Notes under the pieces: model-generated
What the model saw: the letters and a program-made list of their open reading frames with translations, nothing else
Told to the model about the DNA's origin: nothing
Databases searched by the model: none
Translations under genes and position numbers: made by a program
Source of the DNA: an uncultured Ruminococcus sp.
GTDB taxonomy: Bacteria; Bacillota; Clostridia; Oscillospirales; Ruminococcaceae
Direction of reading: 5' to 3'
Length of the DNA: 32,447 nt
Assembly (NCBI GenBank): GCA_947566125.1
Contig: CANOIR010000024.1
Span: 1-32,447, forward strand
Part shown: in pieces, positions 1 through 8,120 of the stretch
Numbering within the stretch: position 1 is the stretch's first letter
How the letters are laid out: every line of letters starts with the position of its first letter

Positions 1-86
1 ATTTTTATCTTTCATTCTACTATTATATCTCTTCTCTTAAGTGTACGCAAGTGCCACTGCCAGGGGATATGCTTGTTTTGTAAATA

Positions 87-128
87 AAAACAAAAAAGAC
101 TGTTGCAGCTCAAATCCCTGCAACAGCC
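87..128 (-). terminator. Rho-independent terminator of the Lrp-family gene
   Basis: Read on the minus strand, this is a hairpin with stem GCTGTTGCA / TGCAACAG and an 11-12 nt loop, followed by a run of T (plus-strand A run at 92-97, and more A further left). It lies about 20 bases beyond the stop of the Lrp/AsnC gene and fits a classic intrinsic terminator. The 28-nt core at 100-127, loop included, recurs almost exactly at 16163-16190. Positions 1-86 hold no gene or signal that I can support. Confidence 0.85.
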
Positions 129-148
129 ACAACTTTCTTAAATAATTC

Positions 149-592
149 TCACTCTTCTGTTTCCACATTTATTTCACGATGAGGAACAGGTGTAGAAAAT
201 ACTATCTGAGTTGACGTATTACCAAAACGCTGTATCTTTCCTATAAATGCATCCAACTCTTGTGTTGACGGAAATGATACTTTTATAAGCATTGAATAAA
301 CTCCTGTAACACAGTTGCATTCAAGAACATTAGGACAGCTGTTAATAAACGGATAAAACTCTCCCTTGCGGTCAGCTGACAATTCGAGATTTATAAAAGC
401 TGTTATATGGTAGCCAAGTTTTTGGCGGTCAATTACTGTATTATATCCAAGAATGATTCCCTGCTTCTCAAGCTTATCTATCCTTGATGAAACCGCTGGT
501 GCAGAAAGAAAAACTTTTGACGCAAGTACCTTTAGCGGCATTCTTGCATTTTCCTGTAAAAGCGTGATCAGCATTGCATCAATTTTATCCAT
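149..592 (-). CDS. Lrp/AsnC family transcriptional regulator
   Basis: A 147-residue protein, the usual size for this family. The N-terminal winged helix-turn-helix spans about residues 3-50 (LITLLQENARMPLKVLASKV, then a recognition helix with SAPAVSSRIDKLEKQG and IILGYN). A C-terminal RAM/ligand-binding domain spans about residues 65-140 and includes the typical CNCVTGVYSMLIKV segment. Such proteins bind DNA as dimers or octamers and usually answer to amino acids; the effector cannot be read from the sequence. The ATG start has a strong AAGGAGG site 8 bases upstream. It appears to be a single-gene unit ending in the hairpin at 87-128. The target is unknown: no amino-acid metabolism gene is adjacent, and the nearest possible one is the AGCS symporter 14 kb away. 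Confidence 0.93.
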   Translation of the reverse strand: MDKIDAMLITLLQENARMPLKVLASKVFLSAPAVSSRIDKLEKQGIILGYNTVIDRQKLGYHITAFINLELSADRKGEFYPFINSCPNVLECNCVTGVYSMLIKVSFPSTQELDAFIGKIQRFGNTSTQIVFSTPVPHREINVETEE

Positions 593-752
593 TCACTTAA
601 TCCTCCTTACATTAACTATTAAAAAGAAATTATAACCATTGTTTTTCTATAGCTAATGCATCTTTTTTCTTATTTTTATAAAGTATTTTCACTTTTTTAG
701 TATAACAAATAATTATTTCAGCAAGTTTTATAAAATATAAATTTTTTTATGT

Positions 753-1217
753 TCAGCGTCTGCCGTTTCTCTTGAGGTCGTTCATTTTATTTTTAGTACT
801 CTGAATGCTTCTAAGGCTTTCCTGCAATGCCTCTTCAGCTTCTGCAAGCATACTGTCAACATAATTTGCAGCACCTTCACGTATTTCATTTGATGCAACC
901 TTTGCACGAGCAAGCATATCTACGCCTCTTTGACGTGCGGCAATTTGTATAGCATCTTGTGAACACATTTCCTTTGCACGTGCTTCAGCATCCTGAACGA
1001 TCTGTTCAGCCTTTATCTTAGCATCGCTGATAATTCTATCGCAATCAAAATCTATAAGCTTAGCACGTTTGATCTCAGCCGGAATATTCAGACGAATATC
1101 ATTTATAAGCTCACGTAAACGATCAGCATCTACAATCACTTTATGTGATACAAATGGGATCGGGTGTGCATGGTCTAATGTTTCGTCCATATCTTCAAGA
1201 ATTTCCTCAACAGTCAT
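753..1217 (-). CDS. Coiled-coil protein of unknown function, linked to coaD
   Basis: A 154-residue, highly charged, Ala/Glu/Arg-rich protein without signal peptide or membrane helix. After about residue 45 it looks like one long amphipathic helix, with segments such as DAKIKAEQIVQDAEARAKEM resembling the stalk subunits (B or E) of rotary ATPases and DivIVA-like coiled coils. I do not think it is a real ATPase subunit, because no other ATP synthase gene is nearby. The start ATG is preceded by AAGGAGAAATGAG and lies one base after the coaD stop, so it is translated from the rsmD-coaD transcript. Automatic annotation may label such proteins as ATPase or hypothetical. The function is not known to me. 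Confidence 0.8.
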   Translation of the reverse strand: MTVEEILEDMDETLDHAHPIPFVSHKVIVDADRLRELINDIRLNIPAEIKRAKLIDFDCDRIISDAKIKAEQIVQDAEARAKEMCSQDAIQIAARQRGVDMLARAKVASNEIREGAANYVDSMLAEAEEALQESLRSIQSTKNKMNDLKRNGRR

Positions 1218-1218
1218 C

Positions 1219-1710
1219 TCATTTCTCCTTTACCAAACGTCTTTTTATATCTTCAAGTATCGGCTCCGGTACAAAATGGCTTATATCGCCGCCAAAATTT
1301 GCAATCTGTTTTACAACACTGGAGCTTAAATACATATTTTCTGCTGTTGTTGTTAAAAAAACAGTTTCAGCACCACCATAAAGCTTTTTATTTGCAAGTG
1401 CCATTTGAAATTCATATTCAAAGTCACTTACTGCTCTGAGTCCTTTAACTATTGCTATTGCACCCACTTGCTTTACATAATCTGCGAGCAAACCATCAAA
1501 ATGTTCTACGTGTACATTTGGCAGATGTGATGTAACTGTATTTATCATATTTTTGCGTTCTTCCAACGAAAAACTAAAATTCGATTTCATCATATTAACT
1601 GATACCAGAACAATGACTTCATCAAAAAGTCCTGAGGCTCTGGTTATAATATCAAGATGTCCTAATGTTACTGGATCAAAGCTTCCCGGACATACTGCGA
1701 TCCTACTCAA
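1219..1710 (-). CDS. coaD: Phosphopantetheine adenylyltransferase
   Basis: A 163-residue protein that transfers AMP from ATP to 4'-phosphopantetheine, giving dephospho-CoA, the fourth step of CoA synthesis in the cytoplasm. It shows the nucleotidyltransferase signature PGSFDPVTLGHLDII (residues 8-22; T-x-GH motif), the KGLRAVSDFEYEFQMA segment (about 88-103) and the C-terminal SSSVVKQIANFGGDI. Length is typical. The start codon is TTG at 1710, inside the end of rsmD and out of frame with it (8-base overlap). There is no in-frame ATG that keeps the N-terminal strand, and a GGAAGAAGAGA ribosome site precedes it, so translation is probably coupled to rsmD. The pairing of rsmD with coaD is common in bacteria. 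Confidence 0.96.
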   Translation of the reverse strand: MSRIAVCPGSFDPVTLGHLDIITRASGLFDEVIVLVSVNMMKSNFSFSLEERKNMINTVTSHLPNVHVEHFDGLLADYVKQVGAIAIVKGLRAVSDFEYEFQMALANKKLYGGAETVFLTTTAENMYLSSSVVKQIANFGGDISHFVPEPILEDIKRRLVKEK

Positions 1711-2260
1711 GCTGCATCTCTTCTTCCTGGTTGATATAAATAGTTACGCTTATTTTTCCATAATTATAGCGTTTTTTTACTTTTAGGCTTCCTATTTCAT
1801 CAGGCAGTATTAGTCCTTTTTCATGTTCGCAGACAACTTTTCCTCCTGATACAATTTTTTCAGATAAAATCGGCAAGACTTCTTCAAGAATCCCTTTTCC
1901 ATAAGGCGGGTCAAGAAACACAACATTATAATTTTTATTATCTGTTTTTAAAAAGTCACGTGCATCAGCCTGACAGCAAATTGAGTTTGCTTCAAGATCC
2001 ATATCGGCAATATTCTTACGTGTTACATTCAAAGACTTTGAAGATACATCAACAAAAACAGCCCTTTCTGCACCACGGCTCAAAGCTTCAATGCCCATCT
2101 GTCCGCTACCTGAAAACAAATCAAGCACAACTGCTTCATACAAGTCAAACTGCACAGCAGAAAAAATAGCTTCTTTAACCTTATCTGTTGTAGGACGTAC
2201 ATCCATTCCCTCAAGAGTTTGAAGTTTTCTTCCTCTTAAGCTGCCTGCTATGACTCTCAT
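1703..2260 (-). CDS. rsmD: 16S rRNA (guanine(966)-N(2))-methyltransferase
   Basis: A 185-residue class I SAM-dependent methyltransferase that modifies G966 of 16S rRNA in the small ribosomal subunit. It opens with MRVIAGSLRGRKL and PTTDKVKEAIF, both typical of RsmD. The SAM-binding motif DLFSGSGQMGIEALSRGA lies at about residues 47-64, and the catalytic NVVFLDPPYGKG (DPPY motif) at about 113-124. The ATG follows a GAGGTG ribosome site. It is the first gene of a three-gene unit (rsmD-coaD-coiled-coil) with a near-consensus promoter at 2301-2329. Confidence 0.95.
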   Translation of the reverse strand: MRVIAGSLRGRKLQTLEGMDVRPTTDKVKEAIFSAVQFDLYEAVVLDLFSGSGQMGIEALSRGAERAVFVDVSSKSLNVTRKNIADMDLEANSICCQADARDFLKTDNKNYNVVFLDPPYGKGILEEVLPILSEKIVSGGKVVCEHEKGLILPDEIGSLKVKKRYNYGKISVTIYINQEEEMQLE

Positions 2261-2300
2261 TACTAATCACACCTCATTTATCATTTTTACATTCTTTATT

Positions 2301-2329
2301 ATTATACAGGAATTCTGTCGTTTTGTCCA
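2301..2329 (-). promoter_or_regulatory. Sigma-A-type promoter for rsmD-coaD
   Basis: On the minus strand there is a -35 box TGGACA (2329-2324, five of six consensus bases), a 17-bp spacer and a perfect -10 box TATAAT (2306-2301). It lies between the uvrC terminator and the rsmD start, giving a leader of roughly 35 bases. Confidence 0.7.
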
Positions 2330-2338
2330 GAGTTTATT

Positions 2339-2380
2339 AAAAAAAACGTGCTGTTTGTCGTTTTGCACAATAAGCAGCAC
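2339..2380 (-). terminator. Rho-independent terminator after uvrC (end of pur operon)
   Basis: On the minus strand the arms GTGCTG (2380-2375) and CAGCAC (2353-2348) close a loop that contains a further TTGT/ACAA pairing. They are followed by G and eight T. It sits 8 bases past the uvrC stop and just upstream of the rsmD promoter, so it separates the purine/uvrC transcript from the rsmD unit. Confidence 0.82.
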
Positions 2381-2387
2381 ATATTCA

Positions 2388-4214
2388 TCAAATATTCTGA
2401 ATAATTTTATATAATTCTTTTCCAATTTGCAAATTCACACCGGCGATTTTTGCAAGTTCAGCCGCATCTGCTCTTTTCATATTTTCCTTTGTCTTGTAAT
2501 AAAGCAAAAGTTTTTGAGCTTTTTTAACTCCTATTCCACGAATCGATGTAAGTTCTAATTCATAGGAAGCTTTTTTATGACGAGTACGCATATATGAAAT
2601 AGAAAATCTATGCACTTCATCTTGAATCTGAGTGATAAGATTAAAGGCATCCATATGCTTAGAAATTGCGATCTCTCCGCCTTCTGCTGCAATGGCACGT
2701 GTACGGTGTTTATTATCCTTTACCATTCCAAAAAGCGGTATATCCAGATTCATACTTTTTAAAACCGATCTTACTGCATTTACATGACCAGTTCCACCGT
2801 CAAGCAAAATAAGATCCGGTTTGCGTTTAAACCATTCATCGCCATCTTGTTCTATAAGATGAGTAAGCCTTCTCCTAAGTGTTTCCTGCATACAAGCATA
2901 ATCATCAGGACTGTTTTTTTCCGGGAATGAAAATCTCTTATACGCCTTTTTAAGAGGTCTGCCATTCTCAAAAACTATCATGCCGGCAACTATAGATGAG
3001 GACGAAAGGTTGGAAATATCATATGCTTCTATATATAACGGTGCACTTTTAAGTCCTAAAACACTTCCTAATGTTTCAAGTGCTTTTACTTCTTTAGCGG
3101 TTCTTCCAGCTCTTAAAGCAAGTTCTTCAGCCGCATTGTTTTTTGAAAGCTCTACAAATCTCACAAGAGTACCTCTCTGTGGCATATGAATATACACTCT
3201 TGTTCCTGCAAGAGATGTAAGCCATTTTTCAAGCATTTCTGAATCGGGAATAACAGAATCAACATAAATATTTTTAGGAACATCACGTCCGCCGTGATAA
3301 TATTGCTCTATAAAAGATTGCAGAAGTGCAGAACCATCATATTCTTCTTCATTAAAGAAAAACGTCTGTTTATCAAAAAGTCTTCTGCTTCGATATATCA
3401 GTATAGAAACACACTGGCTGCCGCTATTGTCTGCCGACGCTATAACATCTGCTTCTTCAACATCAGAATCAAATATTTTCTGTGTTTCTCCTGCTTTGTG
3501 TATAGCATTTATACGGTCACGCAATACAGCTGCACGTTCAAAATCAAGTCGTTCTGCTGCATCTTCCATTTCATTTTGCATACGCTTAGCAGATTCTTCG
3601 CTGCCACCCTTTATATATTCTATTGCCTGTTCTATTGTTTCAGAATATTCTTTGCGGCTGATTTTTCCCTGGCATACTCCACTGCAAAGATTTATATGAT
3701 AATTAAGACATGGTCTTCCTTTTCTGAAATCTTCCGGAAATTTTTTATTACAAGTGGGAAGTCGGAAAACACGATTGACTTCTGAAATTGTTTCGCGTGG
3801 AACATTTCCGCTCATATAAGGTCCTAAATATTTTCCCGACTTTTCTTTATTTTTTTCAGCTGTTATCCTTGGATACGCTTCATCAGATATACGAATATAG
3901 CTATATCCTTTATCATCTTTAAGAAGTATATTATATTTAGGCTGATGCTGTTTGATTAAACTGCATTCAAGTACAAGTGCTTCATATTCAGAATCTGTTA
4001 CAATAAAATTATAATCATATACATTGGAAACCATACTAGACACTTTTGGAGTATGGTCTGCACCTTCACGAAAATAACTTACAACACGATTCCTAAGGTT
4101 TTTCGCCTTACCTATATATATTATTTCTCCTGATTTATTTTTCATAATATAAACGCCCGGAGATGTTGTAAGCTTCGCTGTTTTTTCTCTCAAAAAAGGT
4201 AAACGAACGTTCAT
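2388..4214 (-). CDS. uvrC: Excinuclease ABC subunit C
   Basis: A 608-residue protein, full length for UvrC, the nuclease that cuts on both sides of a bulky DNA lesion in nucleotide excision repair together with UvrA and UvrB. Domains in order: GIY-YIG nuclease (GVYIM at about 20-24, then YIGKAKNLRNR at 33-43) for the 3' cut; a Cys-containing segment near residues 155-185; a UVR helical hairpin that binds UvrB (about 200-236, LDFERAAVLRDRI); an RNase H-like nuclease with LLDGGTGH near residue 470 for the 5' cut; and C-terminal helix-hairpin-helix motifs (SIRGIGVKKAQKLL). The ATG follows CGGAGGTG. It lies 33 bases behind purD with no terminator between, so it is probably the last gene of the purine operon. 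Confidence 0.97.
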   Translation of the reverse strand: MNVRLPFLREKTAKLTTSPGVYIMKNKSGEIIYIGKAKNLRNRVVSYFREGADHTPKVSSMVSNVYDYNFIVTDSEYEALVLECSLIKQHQPKYNILLKDDKGYSYIRISDEAYPRITAEKNKEKSGKYLGPYMSGNVPRETISEVNRVFRLPTCNKKFPEDFRKGRPCLNYHINLCSGVCQGKISRKEYSETIEQAIEYIKGGSEESAKRMQNEMEDAAERLDFERAAVLRDRINAIHKAGETQKIFDSDVEEADVIASADNSGSQCVSILIYRSRRLFDKQTFFFNEEEYDGSALLQSFIEQYYHGGRDVPKNIYVDSVIPDSEMLEKWLTSLAGTRVYIHMPQRGTLVRFVELSKNNAAEELALRAGRTAKEVKALETLGSVLGLKSAPLYIEAYDISNLSSSSIVAGMIVFENGRPLKKAYKRFSFPEKNSPDDYACMQETLRRRLTHLIEQDGDEWFKRKPDLILLDGGTGHVNAVRSVLKSMNLDIPLFGMVKDNKHRTRAIAAEGGEIAISKHMDAFNLITQIQDEVHRFSISYMRTRHKKASYELELTSIRGIGVKKAQKLLLYYKTKENMKRADAAELAKIAGVNLQIGKELYKIIQNI

Positions 4215-4247
4215 TATGCACCTCCGGGCGTATTACTTTAAATTTTA

Positions 4248-5534
4248 TCAGTTTTCAAAAGCTTTAAGTGCTTTTTGTCCAATATCATGACGATAATGAA
4301 CATTTTTCCAATTTATGGATTCTACTCCTTTATATGCAATCTCAAGTGCCTTTGACAAGGATTCAGCTGTAGCGGTAACGCCAAGTACACGACCACCTGC
4401 ATTCACTATTTCCCCATTATCATTAAGCTTTGTGCCTGCATGATATACAAAACAACTTTCGATCTGTCCTTTATCATCAAGACCAGAAATTACAAGACCG
4501 CTTTCATATTTCTTAGGATAACCGCCGCTTGCCATTACTACACAAGCAGCATTTTCATTTTTCCAGTTAACTGTAAGTTCACCAAGACGTTCTTCTTCAA
4601 TAGCTTCAATAATATCAACAAAATCAGTGTCTAAAAGAGGAAGTACAACCTGGGTTTCAGGGTCACCAAAACGACAATTATATTCAATAACCTTAGGTCC
4701 ATTTGGTGTAAGCATAAGACCAAAATACAGACAGCCTTTAAATGGACGGCCTTCTTTTTGCATTGCATCAATGGTAGGCAGGAATATTGTTTCCATGCAC
4801 TCATTTGCAATTTCATCTGTATAATAAGGATTAGGTGCAACTGTACCCATTCCTCCGGTATTAAGTCCCTGGTCACCGTCCAAAGCACGTTTATGATCCA
4901 TTGATGAGATCATAGGCTTTATAGATTTTCCATCTGTAAAACAAAGAACAGATACTTCAGGACCTGTAAGAAATTCTTCAACTACTACTTGAGAACCGCT
5001 TTCACCGAAAATCTTATCTTCCATTATTTCAGCAACAGCTGCTTTTGCTTCATCATAATTCTGTGCAATAATAACACCTTTTCCAAGTGCAAGACCATCA
5101 GCCTTGATGACTGTAGGATATGTGTTTTCATTTGAAATATAATCCAAAACCTTTTCAGGCTGATTAAATACAGCATACTTAGCAGTAGGAATATTATACT
5201 TCTGCATAAGATTCTTTGAGAACACCTTACTGCCTTCAATTATAGCAGCAGCCTTATTTGGACCGAATGTGCGAAATCCTGCATTCTGCATAACATCGAC
5301 CATTCCTGCAACAAGCGGATCATCCGGTGCTACAAATACAAGGTCAACTTCCAATTTTTTTGCCAAAGCCAGCATTCCGTCTATGTCAGTAGCTTTAACA
5401 GAAAAACATTCAGCATATTTAGAAATACCGCCATTACCCGGTGCACAATAAAGCTTTGATACTTTTTTGCTTTCAGCAAGCTTCATAATAATTGCGTGTT
5501 CACGTCCGCCGCCGCCAACAACTAATATTTTCAT
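4248..5534 (-). CDS. purD: Phosphoribosylamine-glycine ligase (GAR synthetase)
   Basis: A 428-residue ATP-grasp enzyme that joins glycine to 5-phosphoribosylamine, the second step of purine synthesis. The N-terminal GGGGREHAI (about 7-15) is the PurD signature. The ATP-grasp core spans roughly residues 100-310, with VIKADGLALGKGV and the metal-binding YNCRFGDPETQ near 290-300. Length is typical. The ATG is preceded by TTGGAGGACTAATA. It follows the transformylase gene by 19 bases and leads into uvrC. Its substrate, the labile phosphoribosylamine, is made by the unusual PurF encoded in the same operon. Confidence 0.97.
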   Translation of the reverse strand: MKILVVGGGGREHAIIMKLAESKKVSKLYCAPGNGGISKYAECFSVKATDIDGMLALAKKLEVDLVFVAPDDPLVAGMVDVMQNAGFRTFGPNKAAAIIEGSKVFSKNLMQKYNIPTAKYAVFNQPEKVLDYISNENTYPTVIKADGLALGKGVIIAQNYDEAKAAVAEIMEDKIFGESGSQVVVEEFLTGPEVSVLCFTDGKSIKPMISSMDHKRALDGDQGLNTGGMGTVAPNPYYTDEIANECMETIFLPTIDAMQKEGRPFKGCLYFGLMLTPNGPKVIEYNCRFGDPETQVVLPLLDTDFVDIIEAIEEERLGELTVNWKNENAACVVMASGGYPKKYESGLVISGLDDKGQIESCFVYHAGTKLNDNGEIVNAGGRVLGVTATAESLSKALEIAYKGVESINWKNVHYRHDIGQKALKAFEN

Positions 5535-5553
5535 TATTAGTCCTCCAAATAAA

Positions 5554-6735
5554 TCAATGATGGAACAGACGAATGCCTGTAAATGCCATTGCCATATTAT
5601 ACTTATTGCAAGTCATTATAACATGGTCGTCACGAATAGAACCGCCCGGCTCGGCAATATATTTTACGCCGCTCTTGTATGCTCTTTCAATATTATCGCC
5701 AAATGGGAAAAATGCATCTGAACCAAGACATACATCAGTATTCTTAGCAAGCCATTCCTTCTGTTCTTCCTTTGTAAATACTTCTGGCTTTACCTTGAAT
5801 GTATTTTCCCAAGCGCCGTCTGCCAAAACATCCATATATTCATCAGATATATATACATCAATTGCATTATCTCTGTCCGGTCTGCGAATATCATCTTTAA
5901 ATTGCAGTCCCATTACCTTTGGATGCTGACGAAGCCACCAAATATCAGCCTTATTGCCCGCAAGACGTGTACAGTGAATTCTTGATTGCTGACCAGCACC
6001 GATTCCGATAGCCTGTCCGTCCTTTACATAGCATACTGAATTTGACTGAGTATATTTAAGTGTTATAAGAGAAATGATCAGATCACGCTTTTTATCATCA
6101 GGAATGTCTTTGTTATCAGTAACGATATTTGCAAGAAGATCATTGTCGATCTTGAGTTCGTTTCTGCCCTGTTCAAATGTTACGCCGAACACCTGTTTAC
6201 GCTCAATTTCAGAAGGAACATAATTTTCATCTATTTCAATAATATTATATGTTCCCTTACGCTTTGATTTTAAAATTTCCAATGCTTTAGGATCATAACC
6301 AGGGGCTATGATGCCATCAGAAACTTCACGCTGGATCATCTTTGCTGTAGGTACGTCACATACATCTGACAGAGCTATAAAGTCACCATAGGAAGACATT
6401 CTGTCTGCACCTCTTGCTCTTGCATATGCACAAGCAAGTGGTGAAAGTTCGCCTAAATCATCAACAAAATAGATTTTTTTAAGTGTATCGGAAAGAGGTG
6501 CGCCAACTGCTGCACCTGCCGGCGACACGTGCTTAAATGATGTAGCAGCACACATACCTGTAGCAGCCTTCAGCTCACGTACAAGCTGCCAACCATTAAA
6601 TGCATCGAGCAAATTTATATAACCTGGCTTGCCATTCAGAACTGTGATAGGCAGTTCGGAGTCATCTGCCATATAAACTCTTGATGGTTTCTGATTTGGA
6701 TTGCAGCCATATTTAAGCAGCATTTCATTTGCCAT
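5554..6735 (-). CDS. purH: AICAR transformylase, free-standing (PurH transformylase half only)
   Basis: A 393-residue protein that transfers a formyl group from 10-formyl-tetrahydrofolate to AICAR, the ninth step of purine synthesis. Bifunctional PurH is about 510-530 residues and starts with an IMP cyclohydrolase domain (MGS fold). That domain is absent here. The transformylase marks are present: SFKHVSPAGAAVG (Lys-His catalytic pair) near residues 66-78, SDAFFPFGDN near 342, PGGSIRDDH near 366 and the terminal FTGIRLFHH. The ATG has a GGGAGG site 7 bases upstream. The missing cyclohydrolase is supplied by the purO-like gene just upstream (17-base gap). This short type is, as I recall, annotated in several Clostridia. 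Confidence 0.93.
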   Translation of the reverse strand: MANEMLLKYGCNPNQKPSRVYMADDSELPITVLNGKPGYINLLDAFNGWQLVRELKAATGMCAATSFKHVSPAGAAVGAPLSDTLKKIYFVDDLGELSPLACAYARARGADRMSSYGDFIALSDVCDVPTAKMIQREVSDGIIAPGYDPKALEILKSKRKGTYNIIEIDENYVPSEIERKQVFGVTFEQGRNELKIDNDLLANIVTDNKDIPDDKKRDLIISLITLKYTQSNSVCYVKDGQAIGIGAGQQSRIHCTRLAGNKADIWWLRQHPKVMGLQFKDDIRRPDRDNAIDVYISDEYMDVLADGAWENTFKVKPEVFTKEEQKEWLAKNTDVCLGSDAFFPFGDNIERAYKSGVKYIAEPGGSIRDDHVIMTCNKYNMAMAFTGIRLFHH

Positions 6736-6751
6736 TTTAATATCCTCCCAC

Positions 6752-7462
6752 TTAGCAATTCTTATTTATTATTCTTGTATCTGCCTTGCCTGTTTCAATA
6801 TCGATAAAACGTACAAAGAGAGATACTTTATTGTCTTCATTAAGATTGTTCCAAAGCTTAGATGCGAAAGCATCAATATCGCCTGTAATTCTAATTTTTT
6901 CCGGTTCGCCCTCAAAACTTGGCAGCGGATTTCCATCACCCTGATAAGTGTGAATAAAATGTCCGATACCGTCAATTGGGCAGTCATATGAAAAAGTAAA
7001 TCTATGACAAGCAGTCGGGTCACCTTCTGCACTTTTGAGAATAGAAAGAGAATATGAAAAACCATCTTCCAGCTCAATAATGCCTGAAATACGAGGTGTA
7101 AAATTAGGCTCATCAGGCTCAAACTTGCGAAGTCTGAGTGACTGTTCAAATGTTTTGCCAGCCTTCATCTGTTCATAAACTGTATCCGTCTGGTCGCCAT
7201 TTGTAACAATAGTTGTTTTTCCAAGCACTCTTACAGGTGCATAGATTATAAGACTTGGGTCAACAAGTTTTGCAGGATCAAATGCCTGTGTACGGATACC
7301 TTCTCCGTCTTCTACAAACACTCTGTTTCTACTGTTTTCGCTTCTGCCCATAATAAAATAAGCAGATACTGCGTAACGTCCGCATTCAGATTTTCCCAGA
7401 ATGATTCCTCTTCCTGGATAAGAATTGCTCTTAAGCTCATTGCTTATACATTTTATTTCCAT
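6752..7462 (-). CDS. purO: IMP cyclohydrolase, PurO-like (archaeal type)
   Basis: A 236-residue protein that I assign to the PurO-type IMP cyclohydrolase family, which closes FAICAR to IMP, the last step of the pathway. Sequence marks I recognise are SYPGRGIILG near the N-terminus, YFIMGRSENSRNRVF (about 36-50), IYAPVRVLG (about 74-82) and TPRISGIIEL (about 142-151). There is no resemblance to the MGS-fold cyclohydrolase domain of bacterial PurH. The ATG follows CGGAGGAAAACCTC. Its position directly before the transformylase-only gene fits a two-protein replacement of PurH. The family call is from pattern memory; the genomic context strengthens it. Confidence 0.88.
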   Translation of the reverse strand: MEIKCISNELKSNSYPGRGIILGKSECGRYAVSAYFIMGRSENSRNRVFVEDGEGIRTQAFDPAKLVDPSLIIYAPVRVLGKTTIVTNGDQTDTVYEQMKAGKTFEQSLRLRKFEPDEPNFTPRISGIIELEDGFSYSLSILKSAEGDPTACHRFTFSYDCPIDGIGHFIHTYQGDGNPLPSFEGEPEKIRITGDIDAFASKLWNNLNEDNKVSLFVRFIDIETGKADTRIINKNC

Positions 7463-7476
7463 GAGGTTTTCCTCCG

Positions 7477-8103
7477 TTATTCAAGAATATATGCTTTGCC
7501 GTTTTCTACTTTGATTTTATCGGCACAAAAAAGTTCTGTTACCTTTGGAAGAATTTTCCATTCAGCTTGTTCCATGATTCTTTTTTGAAGAGTTTCAGGT
7601 GTATCATCATCAAGAACAGCTACAGGCATCTGCATTATAATAGGTCCTCCATCAGCTATTTCATTTACAAAATGAACTGTAGCTCCGGATACTTTCACAC
7701 CTCTTGCAAGTGCATATTTATGGACACGAAGTCCATAAAATCCTTCTCCACAAAAGGCCGGAATAAGTGATGGATGAACATTTACAATTCGATTTTCATA
7801 AGCTTTTATAAGCTTTTCACCTAAAATAATCATAAATCCGGCAAGTACTATAAGATCTGCTTTCTCTTCTTTAAGCACATCAAGAAGTGCATCAGTGTAG
7901 CTGTCAGCTGAAGAATAATCTTTTCTCACCACTATGCGTGATGGTATTCCTGCTGTCTTTGCACGCTCAATGGCATATGCACCATTTTTTGATGATATAA
8001 CGCAAGTTATTTTACCGCTCTTTATTTCACCACGCTTTTCAGCATCAATAAGTGCCTGAAGATTTGTTCCTCCGCCGGATACAAGTACAACAATATTTTT
8101 CAT
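7477..8103 (-). CDS. purN: Phosphoribosylglycinamide formyltransferase (folate-dependent)
   Basis: A 208-residue GAR transformylase, which formylates glycinamide ribonucleotide using 10-formyl-tetrahydrofolate (third step). Marks are VLVSGGGTNLQALID (about 6-20, phosphate-binding loop), the catalytic Asn/His in IVNVHPSLIPAF (about 106-117) and the catalytic Asp in IADGGPII (about 148-155). Length is typical. It lies 14 bases upstream of purO and 17 bases behind purM, all in the same direction, with an AGGTG-type ribosome site. Confidence 0.96.
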   Translation of the reverse strand: MKNIVVLVSGGGTNLQALIDAEKRGEIKSGKITCVISSKNGAYAIERAKTAGIPSRIVVRKDYSSADSYTDALLDVLKEEKADLIVLAGFMIILGEKLIKAYENRIVNVHPSLIPAFCGEGFYGLRVHKYALARGVKVSGATVHFVNEIADGGPIIMQMPVAVLDDDTPETLQKRIMEQAEWKILPKVTELFCADKIKVENGKAYILE

Positions 8104-8120
8104 TATATCAGCACCTGCTC

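Noticed and set aside
1..86. Possible end of another gene at the left window edge
   Set aside because: No open frame of useful length and no recognisable motif; too short to judge.
593..752. Promoter of the Lrp gene and terminator of the coiled-coil gene
   Set aside because: The gap is AT-rich with TATAAT-like boxes, but I found no -35/-10 pair at proper spacing and no GC-containing hairpin.
3294..3785. A 163-codon plus-strand open frame inside uvrC
   Set aside because: It is antisense to a strongly conserved uvrC region, with Phe/Tyr/Cys-rich composition typical of a shadow frame.
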